The notes under the pieces are model-generated. The model saw nothing but the letters and a program-made list of their open reading frames with translations. It searched no databases and was not told the origin of the DNA. A program made the translations under genes and the position numbers. 64,000 bases of DNA from Streptomyces werraensis (GTDB lineage: Bacteria; Actinomycetota; Actinomycetes; Streptomycetales; Streptomycetaceae), in the NCBI GenBank assembly GCA_014656175.1, contig BNBX01000001.1, positions 826,284-890,283 on the forward strand. Direction: 5' to 3'. This document shows, in pieces, positions 46,089-54,678 of this stretch; positions within the stretch are counted from its first letter, which is position 1, and each line of letters begins with the position of its first letter.

Positions 46089-46499
46089 ATGTTGAGCCGG
46101 GTCACGCTCGTGGGTGAGCGACGCCGCGTCGACATGGTTCTGCCCGCGCGGGAGCCGGTCGGCATCCTGCTGCCGGAGATGATGCGACTGCTGGACGGCC
46201 ACGTGAAGGGGCGGCCAGCGTCCCGTCATCTCGTCACGGTGGACGGCTCCGCACTCGACCACGACAGCACCCTCGAGTCGGCGGGCGTGCGCGACGGCGC
46301 CGTCCTGCGTCTCGCCCGTGCCGAGGACGCCCCGCCCGCCCCCGTCGTCCATGACCTCAGCGACGAGGTCGCCCAGGACCTGGGCCACCGGACCGCCCTG
46401 CACTACCCGCTGGGTGACGGCTCGGACCCGAGTGCGCTGGTGGCGCTGCGCCACCTCGCCGCCCACCTGCGGACCGGGGTGCCACGGACGGACGGCTGA
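46089..46499 (+). pseudogene. truncated EccD (ubiquitin-like domain only)
   Basis: A 136-residue frame. Its first 100 residues match the N-terminal YukD/ubiquitin-like domain of EccD, the membrane channel subunit of type VII secretion: SRVTLVGERRRVDMVLPARE, PVGILLPEMMRLLD, HLVTVDGSALDHDSTLESAG, DGAVLRLARAEDAPPAPVVH. Full EccD continues with eleven membrane helices; here the frame ends after DLGHRTALHYPLGDGSDPSA and HLRTGVPRTDG, without any. ATG 46089 has AGGGAG some 20 bases upstream. It could be expressed as a free ubiquitin-like domain, but decay is more likely. Confidence 0.7.
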
Positions 46500-46552
46500 T
46501 GGCGGGGGCGCGCCGTGCACGCCTCTGTGTGCGGCGCGCCCCTCGCGTCCTG

Positions 46553-47386
46553 TCACACGTCCACGTTCTCCGCCCACCGGCGGGCCGTCTCCGCGAGGAG
46601 TTCGCGGCCGTCGCGGGCCCACAGCTCCTCGTTGAACAGCTCCACCTCGATGAAGCCCGTGTAGCCGGCCGCCTCCACGTACCCCTGCCATTCACGCATG
46701 TCGATCGCGCCGTCGCCGATCTGACCGCGGCCGTTGAGGACGCCCTCGGGAAGCGGGGTGATCCAGTCGGCGAGCTGGAAGGTGTGGATGCGGTTCTGGG
46801 CGCCGGCGCGGGCGATCGCCTCGGGGGCCGTGTCGTCCCACCAGATGTGGTACGTGTCCACGGTGACGCCGACCTGCCGCGCCGGGAAGCGTTCGGCGAG
46901 GTCCAGGGCCTGGGTGAGCGTGGACACCACGCAGCGGTCGGAGGCGAACATCGGGTGCAGCGGCTCGATCGCGAGCTTCACCCCGTGGTCCTCGGCGTAG
47001 GGGGCGAGTTCCGTCAGCGCGTCCGCGATGCGTTCGCGGGCCGCCCGCAGGTCCTTCGCGCCGGGCGGGAGGCCGCCGGAGACCAGGACGAGGGTGTCCG
47101 TGCCGAGGGTGGCCGCCTCGTCGACGGCGCGGCGGTTGTCCGCGAGGGCCGCCGCGCGCTCGTCCGCGTCGACCGCCGTGAGGAAGCCGCCCCGGCACAG
47201 TGTCGACACCGTCAGGCCCGCGTCCCGCACGAGCCCCGCGGCCGCCTCCACGCCGTACTCCTGGACGGGCTCCCGCCACAGGCCGACCGCCGGGACGCCC
47301 AGGTCGCGGCAGGCGGCGACCAGTTCGGGGAGCGTGAGCTGCTTGACGGTCATCTGGTTGACGCTGAAGCGGGCCAGGTCGCTCAC
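46553..47386 (-). CDS. sugar phosphate isomerase/epimerase family protein
   Basis: A 277-residue TIM-barrel of the AP-endonuclease-2-like isomerase/epimerase family (xylose isomerase-like). Strand ends carry metal ligands: LAIEPLHPMF (Glu), VGVTVDTYHIWWD (Asp, His), HTFQLADWITP (Asp) and FIEVELFNEE (Glu). GTG 47384-47386 overlaps the stop of the upstream DUF993 gene by 4 bases. It is the last gene of a three-gene catabolic unit with an oxidoreductase and a DUF993 protein. The reaction is probably keto-sugar or inosose isomerisation; substrate unknown. Confidence 0.88.
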   Translation of the reverse strand: MSDLARFSVNQMTVKQLTLPELVAACRDLGVPAVGLWREPVQEYGVEAAAGLVRDAGLTVSTLCRGGFLTAVDADERAAALADNRRAVDEAATLGTDTLVLVSGGLPPGAKDLRAARERIADALTELAPYAEDHGVKLAIEPLHPMFASDRCVVSTLTQALDLAERFPARQVGVTVDTYHIWWDDTAPEAIARAGAQNRIHTFQLADWITPLPEGVLNGRGQIGDGAIDMREWQGYVEAAGYTGFIEVELFNEELWARDGRELLAETARRWAENVDV

Positions 47387-48540
47387 GGGGTCACTCCGTA
47401 CAGGTGCAGCAGGGTCCTCATCCGGTCCTCGGCCAGCTTCGGATCGGGGAACAGCCCTAGGCGGTCGGCGAGTTCGTAGGCGCGGGCGAGGTGGGGCAGG
47501 GAGCGGGCGGACTGGAGGCCGCCGACCATCGCGAAGTGGGTCTGGTGGCCCGCGAGCCAGGCCAGGAACACCACGCCGGTCTTGTAGAAGCGGGTGGGCG
47601 CCTGGAAGAGGTGGCGGGACAGCTCCACGGTCGGGTCGAGAAGGGCGCGGAAGCCGTCCGTGTCACCGGTGTCGAGGACGCGGACCGCTGCCGCGGCCAG
47701 CGGGCCGAGCGGGTCGAAGATGCCGAGCAGGGCGTGGCTGAAGCCCTGGTCGTCGCCCGCGATGAGTTCGGGGTAGTGGAAGTCGTCGCCGGTGTAGCAG
47801 CGGACGCCCTTCGGCAGGCGGCGGCGCAGGTCGATCTCGCGCCGGGCGTCGAGCAGGGAGACCTTGATGCCGTCGACCTTGTCGGGGTGGGCGGCGATGA
47901 CGTCGAGGAAGGTGTCCGTGGCCGCGTCCAGGTCGGACGAGCCCCAGTAGCCCTCGAGCGCCGGGTCGAACATGGGGCCGAGCCAGTGCAGGATCACCGG
48001 TTCCGCGGCCTGGCGGAGGAGGTGGCCGTAGACCTCCAGGTAGTCCTCGGGGCCGCGGGCGGCGGCGGCGAGGGCGCGGGACGCCATGAGGACGGCCCGC
48101 GCGCCCGACTCCTCGACGACCGCGAGCTGTTCCTCGTAGGCCGCGCGGACCTCGGGGAGGGTAGCCGGGCCGCCGGTGAGCTGGTCGGTGCCGACACCGC
48201 AGGCGATCCGGCCGCCGGACGCCTTCGCCTCGGCGGCGGAGCGGCGGATCAGCTCGGCCGCGCCCGCCCAGTCCAGGCCCATGCCGCGCTGCGCGGTGTC
48301 CATCGCCTCGGCGACCCCGAGCCCGTGGGCCCACAGGTGGCGGCGGAAGGCGAGGGTGGCGTCCCAGTCGACGGCGGCGGGCGAGTCGGGGGTGGTGTCC
48401 GCGTACGGGTCGGCGACGACGTGCGCGGCGGAGAAGACCGTACGGGAGGTGAAGGGTGTGCCGGGGGTGAGGGCGAGGGGCTCGGTGCGGGGTTCGTAGG
48501 CGCGCAGGGCGCCGTGCGCGCCGGGGAGGTGGAGGGTCAC
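47383..48540 (-). CDS. DUF993 (dihydrodipicolinate synthase-like) protein
   Basis: A 385-residue TIM-barrel protein of the DUF993 family, annotated as dihydrodipicolinate synthase-like. It has SGGRIACGVGTDQLTGGPAT, EPVILHWLGPMFDPALEGYW, DKVDGIKVSLLDA with a central Lys that could form a Schiff base, and GDDFHYPELIAGDDQGFSHA. GTG 48538-48540 overlaps the upstream Gfo/Idh stop (GTGA). Aldolase-type cleavage of a keto-sugar acid is the likely role, inferred from fold and context. It is the middle gene of three coupled genes. Confidence 0.87.
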   Translation of the reverse strand: MTLHLPGAHGALRAYEPRTEPLALTPGTPFTSRTVFSAAHVVADPYADTTPDSPAAVDWDATLAFRRHLWAHGLGVAEAMDTAQRGMGLDWAGAAELIRRSAAEAKASGGRIACGVGTDQLTGGPATLPEVRAAYEEQLAVVEESGARAVLMASRALAAAARGPEDYLEVYGHLLRQAAEPVILHWLGPMFDPALEGYWGSSDLDAATDTFLDVIAAHPDKVDGIKVSLLDARREIDLRRRLPKGVRCYTGDDFHYPELIAGDDQGFSHALLGIFDPLGPLAAAAVRVLDTGDTDGFRALLDPTVELSRHLFQAPTRFYKTGVVFLAWLAGHQTHFAMVGGLQSARSLPHLARAYELADRLGLFPDPKLAEDRMRTLLHLYGVTP

Positions 48541-49688
48541 AGGGCGATCTCCGGTACGTCGAGACGGCGGCCCTCGGCGGAGGACCTCAGGCCGAGTTCG
48601 GCGAGCTGGACGCCGCGGGCGCCGGCCAGCAGGTCCCAGTGGTAGGGGGCCTCGGCGTACACGTGCTTGAGGAACAGCTCCCACTGGGCCTTGAAGCCGT
48701 TGTCGAACTCGCCGTTGTCCGGCACCTCCTGCCACTGGTCGCGGAACGCCTCGGTGGCGGGGATGTCCGGGTTCCAGACCGGCTTGGGGGTGGCCGAGCG
48801 GTGCTGGACGCGGCAGGTGCGCAGGCCGGCGACGGCGGAGCCCTCGGTCCCGTCCACCTGGAACTCGACCAGCTCGTCGCGGTGGACGCGGACCGCCCAG
48901 GAGGAGTTGATCTGGGCGATCGCGCCGCCCTCCAGTTCGAAGACGCCGTAGGCGGCGTCGTCGGCGGTGGCGTCGTAGGGCTTGCCGTTCTCGTCCCAGC
49001 GCTGCGGGATGTGGGTGGCGGTGAGGGCCTGCACGGACCTCACGCGGCCGAACAGCTCGTGCAGCACGTACTCCCAGTGCGGGAACATGTCGACGACGAT
49101 GCCGCCGCCGTCCTCCGCGCGGTAGTTCCAGGACGGGCGCTGCGCCTCCTGCCAGTCGCCCTCGAACACCCAGTAGCCGAACTCGCCCCGCACGGACAGG
49201 ACGCGGCCGAAGAAGCCGCCGTCGACCAGGCGCTTCAGCTTGAGCAGGCCCGGGAGGAACAGCTTGTCCTGGACGACGCCGTGCCTGACGCCGGCCGCGT
49301 TCGCCAGGCGGGCGAGTTCCAGGGCGCCGTCGAGGCCGGTGGCGGTGGGCTTCTCGGTGTAGACGTGCTTGCCGGCGGCGACGGCCTTGCGGATCGCCTC
49401 CTCACGGGCGGAGGTCACCTGGGCGTCGAAGTAGATGTCGACGCTGTCGTCGGCGAGGACCGCGTCCAGGTCGGTGGAGAGGTGTTCGAGGCCGTGGCGC
49501 TCGGCCAGCGCCCTCAGCGCGTGCTCGCGGCGGCCGACCAGCACCGGCTCGGGCCACAGCACGGTGCCGTCGCCCAGGTCGAGGCCGCCCTGCTCGCGCA
49601 GGGCCAGGATGGAGCGGACGAGGTGCTGGCGGTAGCCCATGCGTCCGGTCACACCGTTCATGGCGATACGCACCGTCTTGCGTGTCAC
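48537..49688 (-). CDS. Gfo/Idh/MocA-family oxidoreductase
   Basis: A 383-residue NAD(P)-dependent sugar or cyclitol dehydrogenase. The N-terminal dinucleotide fold starts RIAMNGVTGRMGYRQHLVRS, with DIYFDAQVTSAREEAIRKAV and the catalytic Lys in HVYTEKPTATG; the C-terminal half has FGYWVFEGDWQEAQRPSWNY and GGIVVDMFPHWEYVL. GTG 49686-49688 follows AAGGGAA. It is the first gene of the three-gene unit. Divergent from the LacI regulator across 299 bases that contain an AAGCGCTT operator, so it is probably induced by a sugar-like ligand. Confidence 0.9.
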   Translation of the reverse strand: MTRKTVRIAMNGVTGRMGYRQHLVRSILALREQGGLDLGDGTVLWPEPVLVGRREHALRALAERHGLEHLSTDLDAVLADDSVDIYFDAQVTSAREEAIRKAVAAGKHVYTEKPTATGLDGALELARLANAAGVRHGVVQDKLFLPGLLKLKRLVDGGFFGRVLSVRGEFGYWVFEGDWQEAQRPSWNYRAEDGGGIVVDMFPHWEYVLHELFGRVRSVQALTATHIPQRWDENGKPYDATADDAAYGVFELEGGAIAQINSSWAVRVHRDELVEFQVDGTEGSAVAGLRTCRVQHRSATPKPVWNPDIPATEAFRDQWQEVPDNGEFDNGFKAQWELFLKHVYAEAPYHWDLLAGARGVQLAELGLRSSAEGRRLDVPEIAL

Positions 49689-49778
49689 GTCGTTCCCTTC
49701 GTACGCGGTCCGCGCGCCGCGTACGCCGCACCCGCCCCACACGCCCCGGGAGGATGCGGGGTACTGGCAGACGTGACA

Positions 49779-49790
49779 GCAAGCGCTTTC
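49779..49790. promoter_or_regulatory. LacI-family operator
   Basis: GCAAGCGCTTTC contains the 8-bp palindrome AAGCGCTT common to LacI-family operators. It lies in the divergent region between the catabolic genes and the LacI gene, nearer to the catabolic side (91 bases from its start). Confidence 0.7.
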
Positions 49791-49987
49791 TATGTAGTCA
49801 GAAACTAGCCTCTGGACCGCGTGTGGACAAGACCACTGCCCCTCCCGGCTTGTTCGAGGGGGCGAACAACGGCGCGAATGGCCTTAAGGTCTGGTCGGAC
49901 AGCTCGGCCGGAACCACCGGTGTGGGCGCGGGTGTGTACGACGGCGTACGGCACGGGCGGACGGCGCGGCGAGGCGGAGGACGAGAC

Positions 49988-51034
49988 ATGACGGTGACCC
50001 TGGCGGACGTGGCGGCGCGGGCGCAGGTCTCCCCCGCGACGGTGTCGCGGGTGCTGAACGGGAACTATCCCGTGGCCGCGTCCACCCGCGAACGCGTGCT
50101 CAAGGCCGTGGACGAGCTCGACTACGTCCTCAACGGCCCCGCCAGCGCCCTAGCCGCCGCCACCTCCGACCTGGTCGGCATCCTCGTGAACGACATCGCC
50201 GACCCGTTCTTCGGGATCATGGCGAGCGCCATCCAGTCGGAGATCGGCGGTCCGGGCGGACGCGCGGGCGGGGAGAGACTCGCCGTCGTCTGCAACACCG
50301 GGGGCTCCCCCGAGCGTGAACTCACCTACCTCACCCTGCTCCAGCGGCAGCGCGCCGCGGCGGTGGTGCTGACCGGCGGCGCCATCGAGGACGCGCAGCA
50401 CAAGGCGGCGATGGACGCCAAGCTGAGGAAGCTGACGGACGCCGGGACGCGGGTGGTGCTGTGCGGGCGTCCGCAGGCGCCGGAGACCGGGGCGATCGCC
50501 CTCACCTTCGACAACCGGGGCAGCGGGCGGGAACTCACCGAGCACCTGATCCGCCTCGGGCACCGCCGGCTGGGGTACATCGCGGGCCCCGAGGAGCGCA
50601 CCACGACCCGGCACCGCCTGGAGGGCCACCGGGACGCGCTGGCCGCGCACGGGATCGAGGAGGACCCGCGCTGGACCGTCCACGGACGCTACGACCGTCG
50701 CTCGGGGTACGAAGCCACGCTTGAACTCCTCCGCCGCGACCCGTCGTTGACGGCCGTCGTCGCGGCGAACGACTCCGTCGCGCTGGGCGCGTGCGCGGCG
50801 CTGCGGGACTCGGGACTGCGCATCCCGGACGACGTGTCGGTGGCCGGCTTCGACGACCTGCCGTTCAGCATCGACGCGGTGCCGGCACTGACCACGGTCA
50901 GGCTCCCTCTCACGGAGGCGGGGGCGCGGGCGGGCCGGATCGCGATGGGCCGCGAGGAACCCCCGCCGGGCGGGATCACGTCGGTGCGGGGGGAGTTGAT
51001 GGTACGGGGGTCGACGGCGGGGCCGCGGGGCTGA
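49988..51034 (+). CDS. LacI-family repressor of the catabolic cluster
   Basis: A 348-residue LacI regulator. HTH TLADVAARAQVSPATVSRVLN, hinge YVLNGPASALAAATSDLVGI, and a sugar-binding domain with VNDIADPFFGIMASAIQSEI, FDNRGSGRELTEHLIRLGHR and AANDSVALGACAAL. ATG 49988 follows GGAGG by 7 bases. It is divergent from the Gfo/Idh-DUF993-isomerase genes with an AAGCGCTT operator between and followed by a second isomerase gene in its own direction; it probably represses both units. Confidence 0.92.
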   Translation: MTVTLADVAARAQVSPATVSRVLNGNYPVAASTRERVLKAVDELDYVLNGPASALAAATSDLVGILVNDIADPFFGIMASAIQSEIGGPGGRAGGERLAVVCNTGGSPERELTYLTLLQRQRAAAVVLTGGAIEDAQHKAAMDAKLRKLTDAGTRVVLCGRPQAPETGAIALTFDNRGSGRELTEHLIRLGHRRLGYIAGPEERTTTRHRLEGHRDALAAHGIEEDPRWTVHGRYDRRSGYEATLELLRRDPSLTAVVAANDSVALGACAALRDSGLRIPDDVSVAGFDDLPFSIDAVPALTTVRLPLTEAGARAGRIAMGREEPPPGGITSVRGELMVRGSTAGPRG

Positions 51035-51056
51035 CTTCGCGAGGGGCTGAGGGTGG

Positions 51057-51110
51057 CCCCCAGGGGCGCGGGGAACCGCGCGACCGGCCCCCACGGGCCC
51101 GCGCCCGACG
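51057..51110. repeat. dispersed Streptomyces intergenic repeat, copy 2
   Basis: CCCCAGGGGCGCGGGGAACC and GCGCGACCGGCCCCCACGGG follow each other here; the first 30 bases match the copy at 29168-29220. It lies in the 150-base gap between the LacI gene and the next isomerase. Confidence 0.65.
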
Positions 51111-51184
51111 AACCGCCGGAGAAGCTGCGGCACCGGAGTGACGGGGAGGAGTCGGTCCCGCGCCTCGGGGGTAGTCCCGTATCC

Positions 51185-51985
51185 ATGAAACTGGCGTTCT
51201 CCACCCTCGGTGTCCCCGGTCTCCCCCTCTCCGAAGTGACGGTCCTGGCGACCGCGCACGGCTACCACGGCGTGGAGCTGCGCGCCCACCCGGAGGAGCC
51301 CGTCCACACGGGTCTCGGCGCGGAGCAGCGGGCCGACGTGGCGGCCGCGTTCAAGGCGGCCGGGCTCGACATCCTGGGGGTCGCCGGGTACGCCCGGGTC
51401 GCCGCGCCCGGCGACGACGAACCCGTCTTCACCGAGGTCCGCGCGCTGATCGACCTCGCGCGGGACATCGGCGCGCCGTACGTACGCGTGTTCCCCGGCG
51501 GCGGTGACGAGCAGAGCGCGGAGGAGGCCGACGCGACGGCCGCGCGGCGGCTGGGGACGGCCGCGGAGTACGCGGCGGACCGGGGCGTACGGATTCTGCT
51601 GGAGACGCACGACTCCCACCGCACCGGTGCGGATGCCATGCGGGTGCTGGGGCTGGTCGGGCACCGGCAGGTGGGGGCGCTGTGGGACGTGATGCACACG
51701 TGGCTCGGCGGCGAGCAGCCGGTGGACAGTTTCGCGGCGTTGTCGCCGCACCTGGGGTATGTGCAGGTGAAGGACATCGCCTCGGCGGAGGACACCACGC
51801 CGGTCGCGCTGGGGGCGGGGGTGCTGCCGCTGACCGACGTCGTCGAGGTGCTGTCCCGCAACGGCTGGGACGGGTGGCTGTGCTGGGAGTACGAGAAGCG
51901 GTGGTACGCCGACGCGGCACCACTGCCCGGCCTCCTCGCCCCCGGCCGCGAGCTCCTGTCGCGCCTGCTGAACGAATCGGCCTGA
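51185..51985 (+). CDS. sugar phosphate isomerase/epimerase family protein
   Basis: A 266-residue TIM-barrel of the same isomerase/epimerase family as 46553-47386 but in a different subgroup. It starts MKLAFSTLGVPGLPLSEVTV, with GYHGVELRAHPEEP, RVFPGGGDEQ, ILLETHDSHRTGADA (Glu ligand), VGALWDVMHTWLGGEQP (Asp, His) and WLCWEYEKRW (Glu). ATG 51185 is preferred by alignment; the ribosome binding site is weak. It follows the LacI gene after the dispersed repeat and is probably part of the same regulon. Confidence 0.88.
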   Translation: MKLAFSTLGVPGLPLSEVTVLATAHGYHGVELRAHPEEPVHTGLGAEQRADVAAAFKAAGLDILGVAGYARVAAPGDDEPVFTEVRALIDLARDIGAPYVRVFPGGGDEQSAEEADATAARRLGTAAEYAADRGVRILLETHDSHRTGADAMRVLGLVGHRQVGALWDVMHTWLGGEQPVDSFAALSPHLGYVQVKDIASAEDTTPVALGAGVLPLTDVVEVLSRNGWDGWLCWEYEKRWYADAAPLPGLLAPGRELLSRLLNESA

Positions 51986-52113
51986 CGGGCGCGAGCCGCC
52001 CGGCGCCGGTGAGCCGGCCCGAGCGCGCAAAAAACGAATGGCCAAGGCCGTGGGCGGGTGGATAACGTCCCCGCCGTGCCTCAGCTTGTCCGCCGCCGCT
52101 CCCTCATGCCGTC

Positions 52114-53352
52114 GTGAGTGTGTCCCGCACGTTCATCGACGTGCGTCCGCTGCGTACCTCACCCGTCTTCCGGCGTCTGCTGGTCGGACGGACCGTGTCC
52201 GTGCTCGGCAGCTTCATGACCATGGTCACCGTCATGTACCAGGTCTGGGAGATGACGCACAGCGCGGCCTGGAGCGGTGCGGTGGGCCTCGCACAGGCCC
52301 TGCCGCTCGTGTGCTTCGGCCTGTTCGCCGGGGCCTGGGCCGACCGCGGCGACCGGCGGCGGATCTACCTGGCCGCGACTGTAGGCCAGGCAGTGTGCTC
52401 GCTGCTCCTGGCGCTGCAGGGGTTCACCGGAAACGTGCCGGTGGCCGGTGTGCTGGCCCTGGTGGCCGCCCAGTCCGCCTGCGCGGCGGTGGGCGGTCCG
52501 GCGGCCGGTGTGTTCGTGCCGCGGGTGCTGCCCAAGGAGCAGGTCGCTTCCGGTCTTGCCCTCTATCAGGTCACCGCCCAGTCGATGATGCTGGTCGGCC
52601 CCGCCCTCGGCGGGCTGATGCTCGGCTGGTTCGGCCTGGGCGTCTGCTACCTGCTGGACGCGCTGAGCTTCCTCATCGCCTTCTACGGCGCGTTCGGTCT
52701 GCCCGCGCTGCCTCCCGAGGGTGAGCCGTCACGGGCCGGCCTGCACGGCGTGGTGGACGGGCTGCGCTTCCTGGCCGGACACCGCGTGGTGCGGGGCGCG
52801 CTGGTCACCGACCTCGCCGTCACCGTGCTGTCCATGCCGGCCAGCCTCTTCCCGCTGATCAACGAGGAGCGGTTCGGCGGTGACCCGCGCACGCTGGGTC
52901 TGTTCATGTCGGCGATCGCGGTCGGCGGGGTGACGGCGTCGGCGCTGTCCGGGAGGGTGACCCACCTGGGCCGTCCGGGCCTGGTGATGCTGTGCGGCGC
53001 CGGCGTCTGGGGGGCCGCGCTGGCCGCGTTCGGCCTGATGCGCAGCCCTTGGGCGGGCCTCGGTCTGCTGGTCCTCGCCGGGGCGGCCGACGCCCTGTCG
53101 GTGCTCTCGCGCACCACGATCGTGCAGACCCGTACGCCCGACGCCCTGCTGGGCCGGGTCACCGCCGCCGAGCAGATCGTCGGACAGGCCGGCCCGCACC
53201 TCGGCAACATGCGGGCGGGACTGGTGGCGGGTGCGACCTCCGGTGCGACGGCCCTGGTGACCGGCGGGCTGTTGTGCCTGCTCGCGGTGGCCTGGGTCGC
53301 CATGGGCACACCCGAACTGCGCGCCGGAGTCCCCGCCCCGGAGTCGGCCTGA
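52114..53352 (+). CDS. MFS transporter (MFS_3/EntS type)
   Basis: A 412-residue major facilitator with twelve predicted helices. It has the MFS_3 pattern: PVFRRLLVGRTVSVLGSFMT, FAGAWADRGDRRRIYLAATV (the loop 2-3 motif), VFVPRVLPKEQVASGLAL and TIVQTRTPDALLGRVTAAEQ, as in enterobactin exporter-like proteins and multidrug efflux pumps. GTG 52114 gives MSVSRTFIDVRPLRTSPVF. It is a single gene, convergent with the EamA gene across a low-complexity 308-base gap. Substrate unknown. Confidence 0.9.
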   Translation: MSVSRTFIDVRPLRTSPVFRRLLVGRTVSVLGSFMTMVTVMYQVWEMTHSAAWSGAVGLAQALPLVCFGLFAGAWADRGDRRRIYLAATVGQAVCSLLLALQGFTGNVPVAGVLALVAAQSACAAVGGPAAGVFVPRVLPKEQVASGLALYQVTAQSMMLVGPALGGLMLGWFGLGVCYLLDALSFLIAFYGAFGLPALPPEGEPSRAGLHGVVDGLRFLAGHRVVRGALVTDLAVTVLSMPASLFPLINEERFGGDPRTLGLFMSAIAVGGVTASALSGRVTHLGRPGLVMLCGAGVWGAALAAFGLMRSPWAGLGLLVLAGAADALSVLSRTTIVQTRTPDALLGRVTAAEQIVGQAGPHLGNMRAGLVAGATSGATALVTGGLLCLLAVAWVAMGTPELRAGVPAPESA

Positions 53353-53660
53353 CCGAGCCCCGTCAGGACGGCGCGGCACCGGCACGCGGTCCCACGGGGG
53401 TCGCGCCGGGCCGGGCGACTCGGCCGGCACCCGGTGTCCCGTCGCACCCACCGGCCGGGACGGCCGCCGTGTGCCCGCCACCGGCCCGCACCGCCACCCC
53501 TGGGCCCGCACCGCCCCCCCCTGGGCCTGCACCCGCGTCCGCTCGGCCGGCACCCGCGTCCGCGGCAGGCCGAACGCGGCGTCACGCGAGGAGACCGCCT
53601 CGGCGGACGCCCCACGAGCGCGGCGTCACGAGGAGACCGGCCGGCGGGCTCTGCGCCGGC
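53353..53660. repeat. low-complexity intergenic region with short tandem repeats
   Basis: A GC-rich stretch between convergent MFS and EamA genes. GGCCCGCACCGCC-like units repeat at 53483 and 53503, and CACCCGCGTCCG repeats at 53530 and 53551. No frame here looks like a gene, and no clean terminator is evident. Confidence 0.5.
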
Positions 53661-54587
53661 TCACCCGACCGGGGAGCCCTCGGAGCGGGCCCCGGAGGGC
53701 TGTGCGGCCTCCGCGCCGGGTGCCGCCGAGGGGTGCCGCGGCGTCACCGACGTCAGCGCCACCCCTCCCACCAGCAGCGCCGCCGCGCACCACCGCAAAG
53801 GGGTGATCGACTCCCCCAGGAACAGCGCCGCCGACGTCATCCCGAAGACCGGGACCAGCAGCGAGAACGGGGCCACCGTGGACGCCGGGTGGCGGTGGAG
53901 GAGCCAGCCCCAGGCGCCGAAGCCGAAGACCGTCGCGCCCCAGGCGACGTAGAGGACCGTGCCCGCGCCCGACCAGTCGAGGGAGCGAAGGGCCTCCAGG
54001 TCCGCCGACCAGCCCTCCAGCAGCAGGGAGAGGGCGAGCAGCGGGAGCACCGGGACCGTGCTGACCCAGATCATGAAGTTGAGGGCGTCGGGGGGAGACG
54101 CCTTGCGGGTGAGGATGTTGGAGACGCCCCAGCAGGCGGCCGCCGCGACGACGAGGGCGAAGCCGGTCAGCGGGCCCGAGGCGCCCTCGTCGACCGCGGC
54201 CACCCCGATGCCGGCCAGCGCCACCGCCATCCCCGCCACTCGGACGCGGGTGGGACGCTCACCGAGGAGCGCGACGGCGAACAGGGCCGTGAACACCGCC
54301 TGGATCTGCAGGACCAGGGAGGACAGGCCGCCGGGCATGCCGACGTCCATACCGATGAAGAGCAGGCCGAACTTGGCGACGCCGAGGGCCAGTCCGACCC
54401 CCACGATCCACTTCCACGCGACCTTCGGCGGGCCCACGAGGAACACCGCCGGCAGGGCCGCGACCAGGAAGCGCAGGGCGGAGAAGAGCAGCGGCGGGAA
54501 GTGGTCCAGGCCGACCTCGATGACCGTGAAGTTCACTCCCCATACGGCGGCGACGAGGACGGCGAGACAGACGTGTGCGGGTCGCAT
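53661..54587 (-). CDS. EamA-family (DMT) transporter
   Basis: A 308-residue drug/metabolite transporter with ten helices in two EamA repeats. The first begins CLAVLVAAVWGVNFTVIEVG and FSALRFLVAALPAVFL, the second ALVVAAAACWGVSNILTRKA; LVPVFGMTSAALFLGESITP is the typical end of the second repeat. The last 30 residues are cytoplasmic and Ala/Ser-rich. ATG 54585-54587 is used. It is divergent from a LysR gene across 91 bases and is a likely target of that regulator. Probably exports amino acids or similar metabolites. Confidence 0.9.
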   Translation of the reverse strand: MRPAHVCLAVLVAAVWGVNFTVIEVGLDHFPPLLFSALRFLVAALPAVFLVGPPKVAWKWIVGVGLALGVAKFGLLFIGMDVGMPGGLSSLVLQIQAVFTALFAVALLGERPTRVRVAGMAVALAGIGVAAVDEGASGPLTGFALVVAAAACWGVSNILTRKASPPDALNFMIWVSTVPVLPLLALSLLLEGWSADLEALRSLDWSGAGTVLYVAWGATVFGFGAWGWLLHRHPASTVAPFSLLVPVFGMTSAALFLGESITPLRWCAAALLVGGVALTSVTPRHPSAAPGAEAAQPSGARSEGSPVG

Positions 54588-54678
54588 GCGTCGAGCATCA
54601 CCGGAGACGACATTTCAGCACCAGCGACAATTCCTGCATGGTTGGATGAAGCATCGCTAACCGATGACAGGAGCGGCC

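Noticed and set aside
44219..46499. The T7SS/Imm49 patch as an insertion sequence or prophage
   Set aside because: No transposase, integrase, terminal inverted repeats, tRNA or att-like direct repeats are visible at the edges.
53353..53660. Frames between the MFS and EamA genes as a small protein gene
   Set aside because: The translations are low-complexity Arg/Pro/Ala strings caused by short GC-rich repeats and lack a ribosome binding site.
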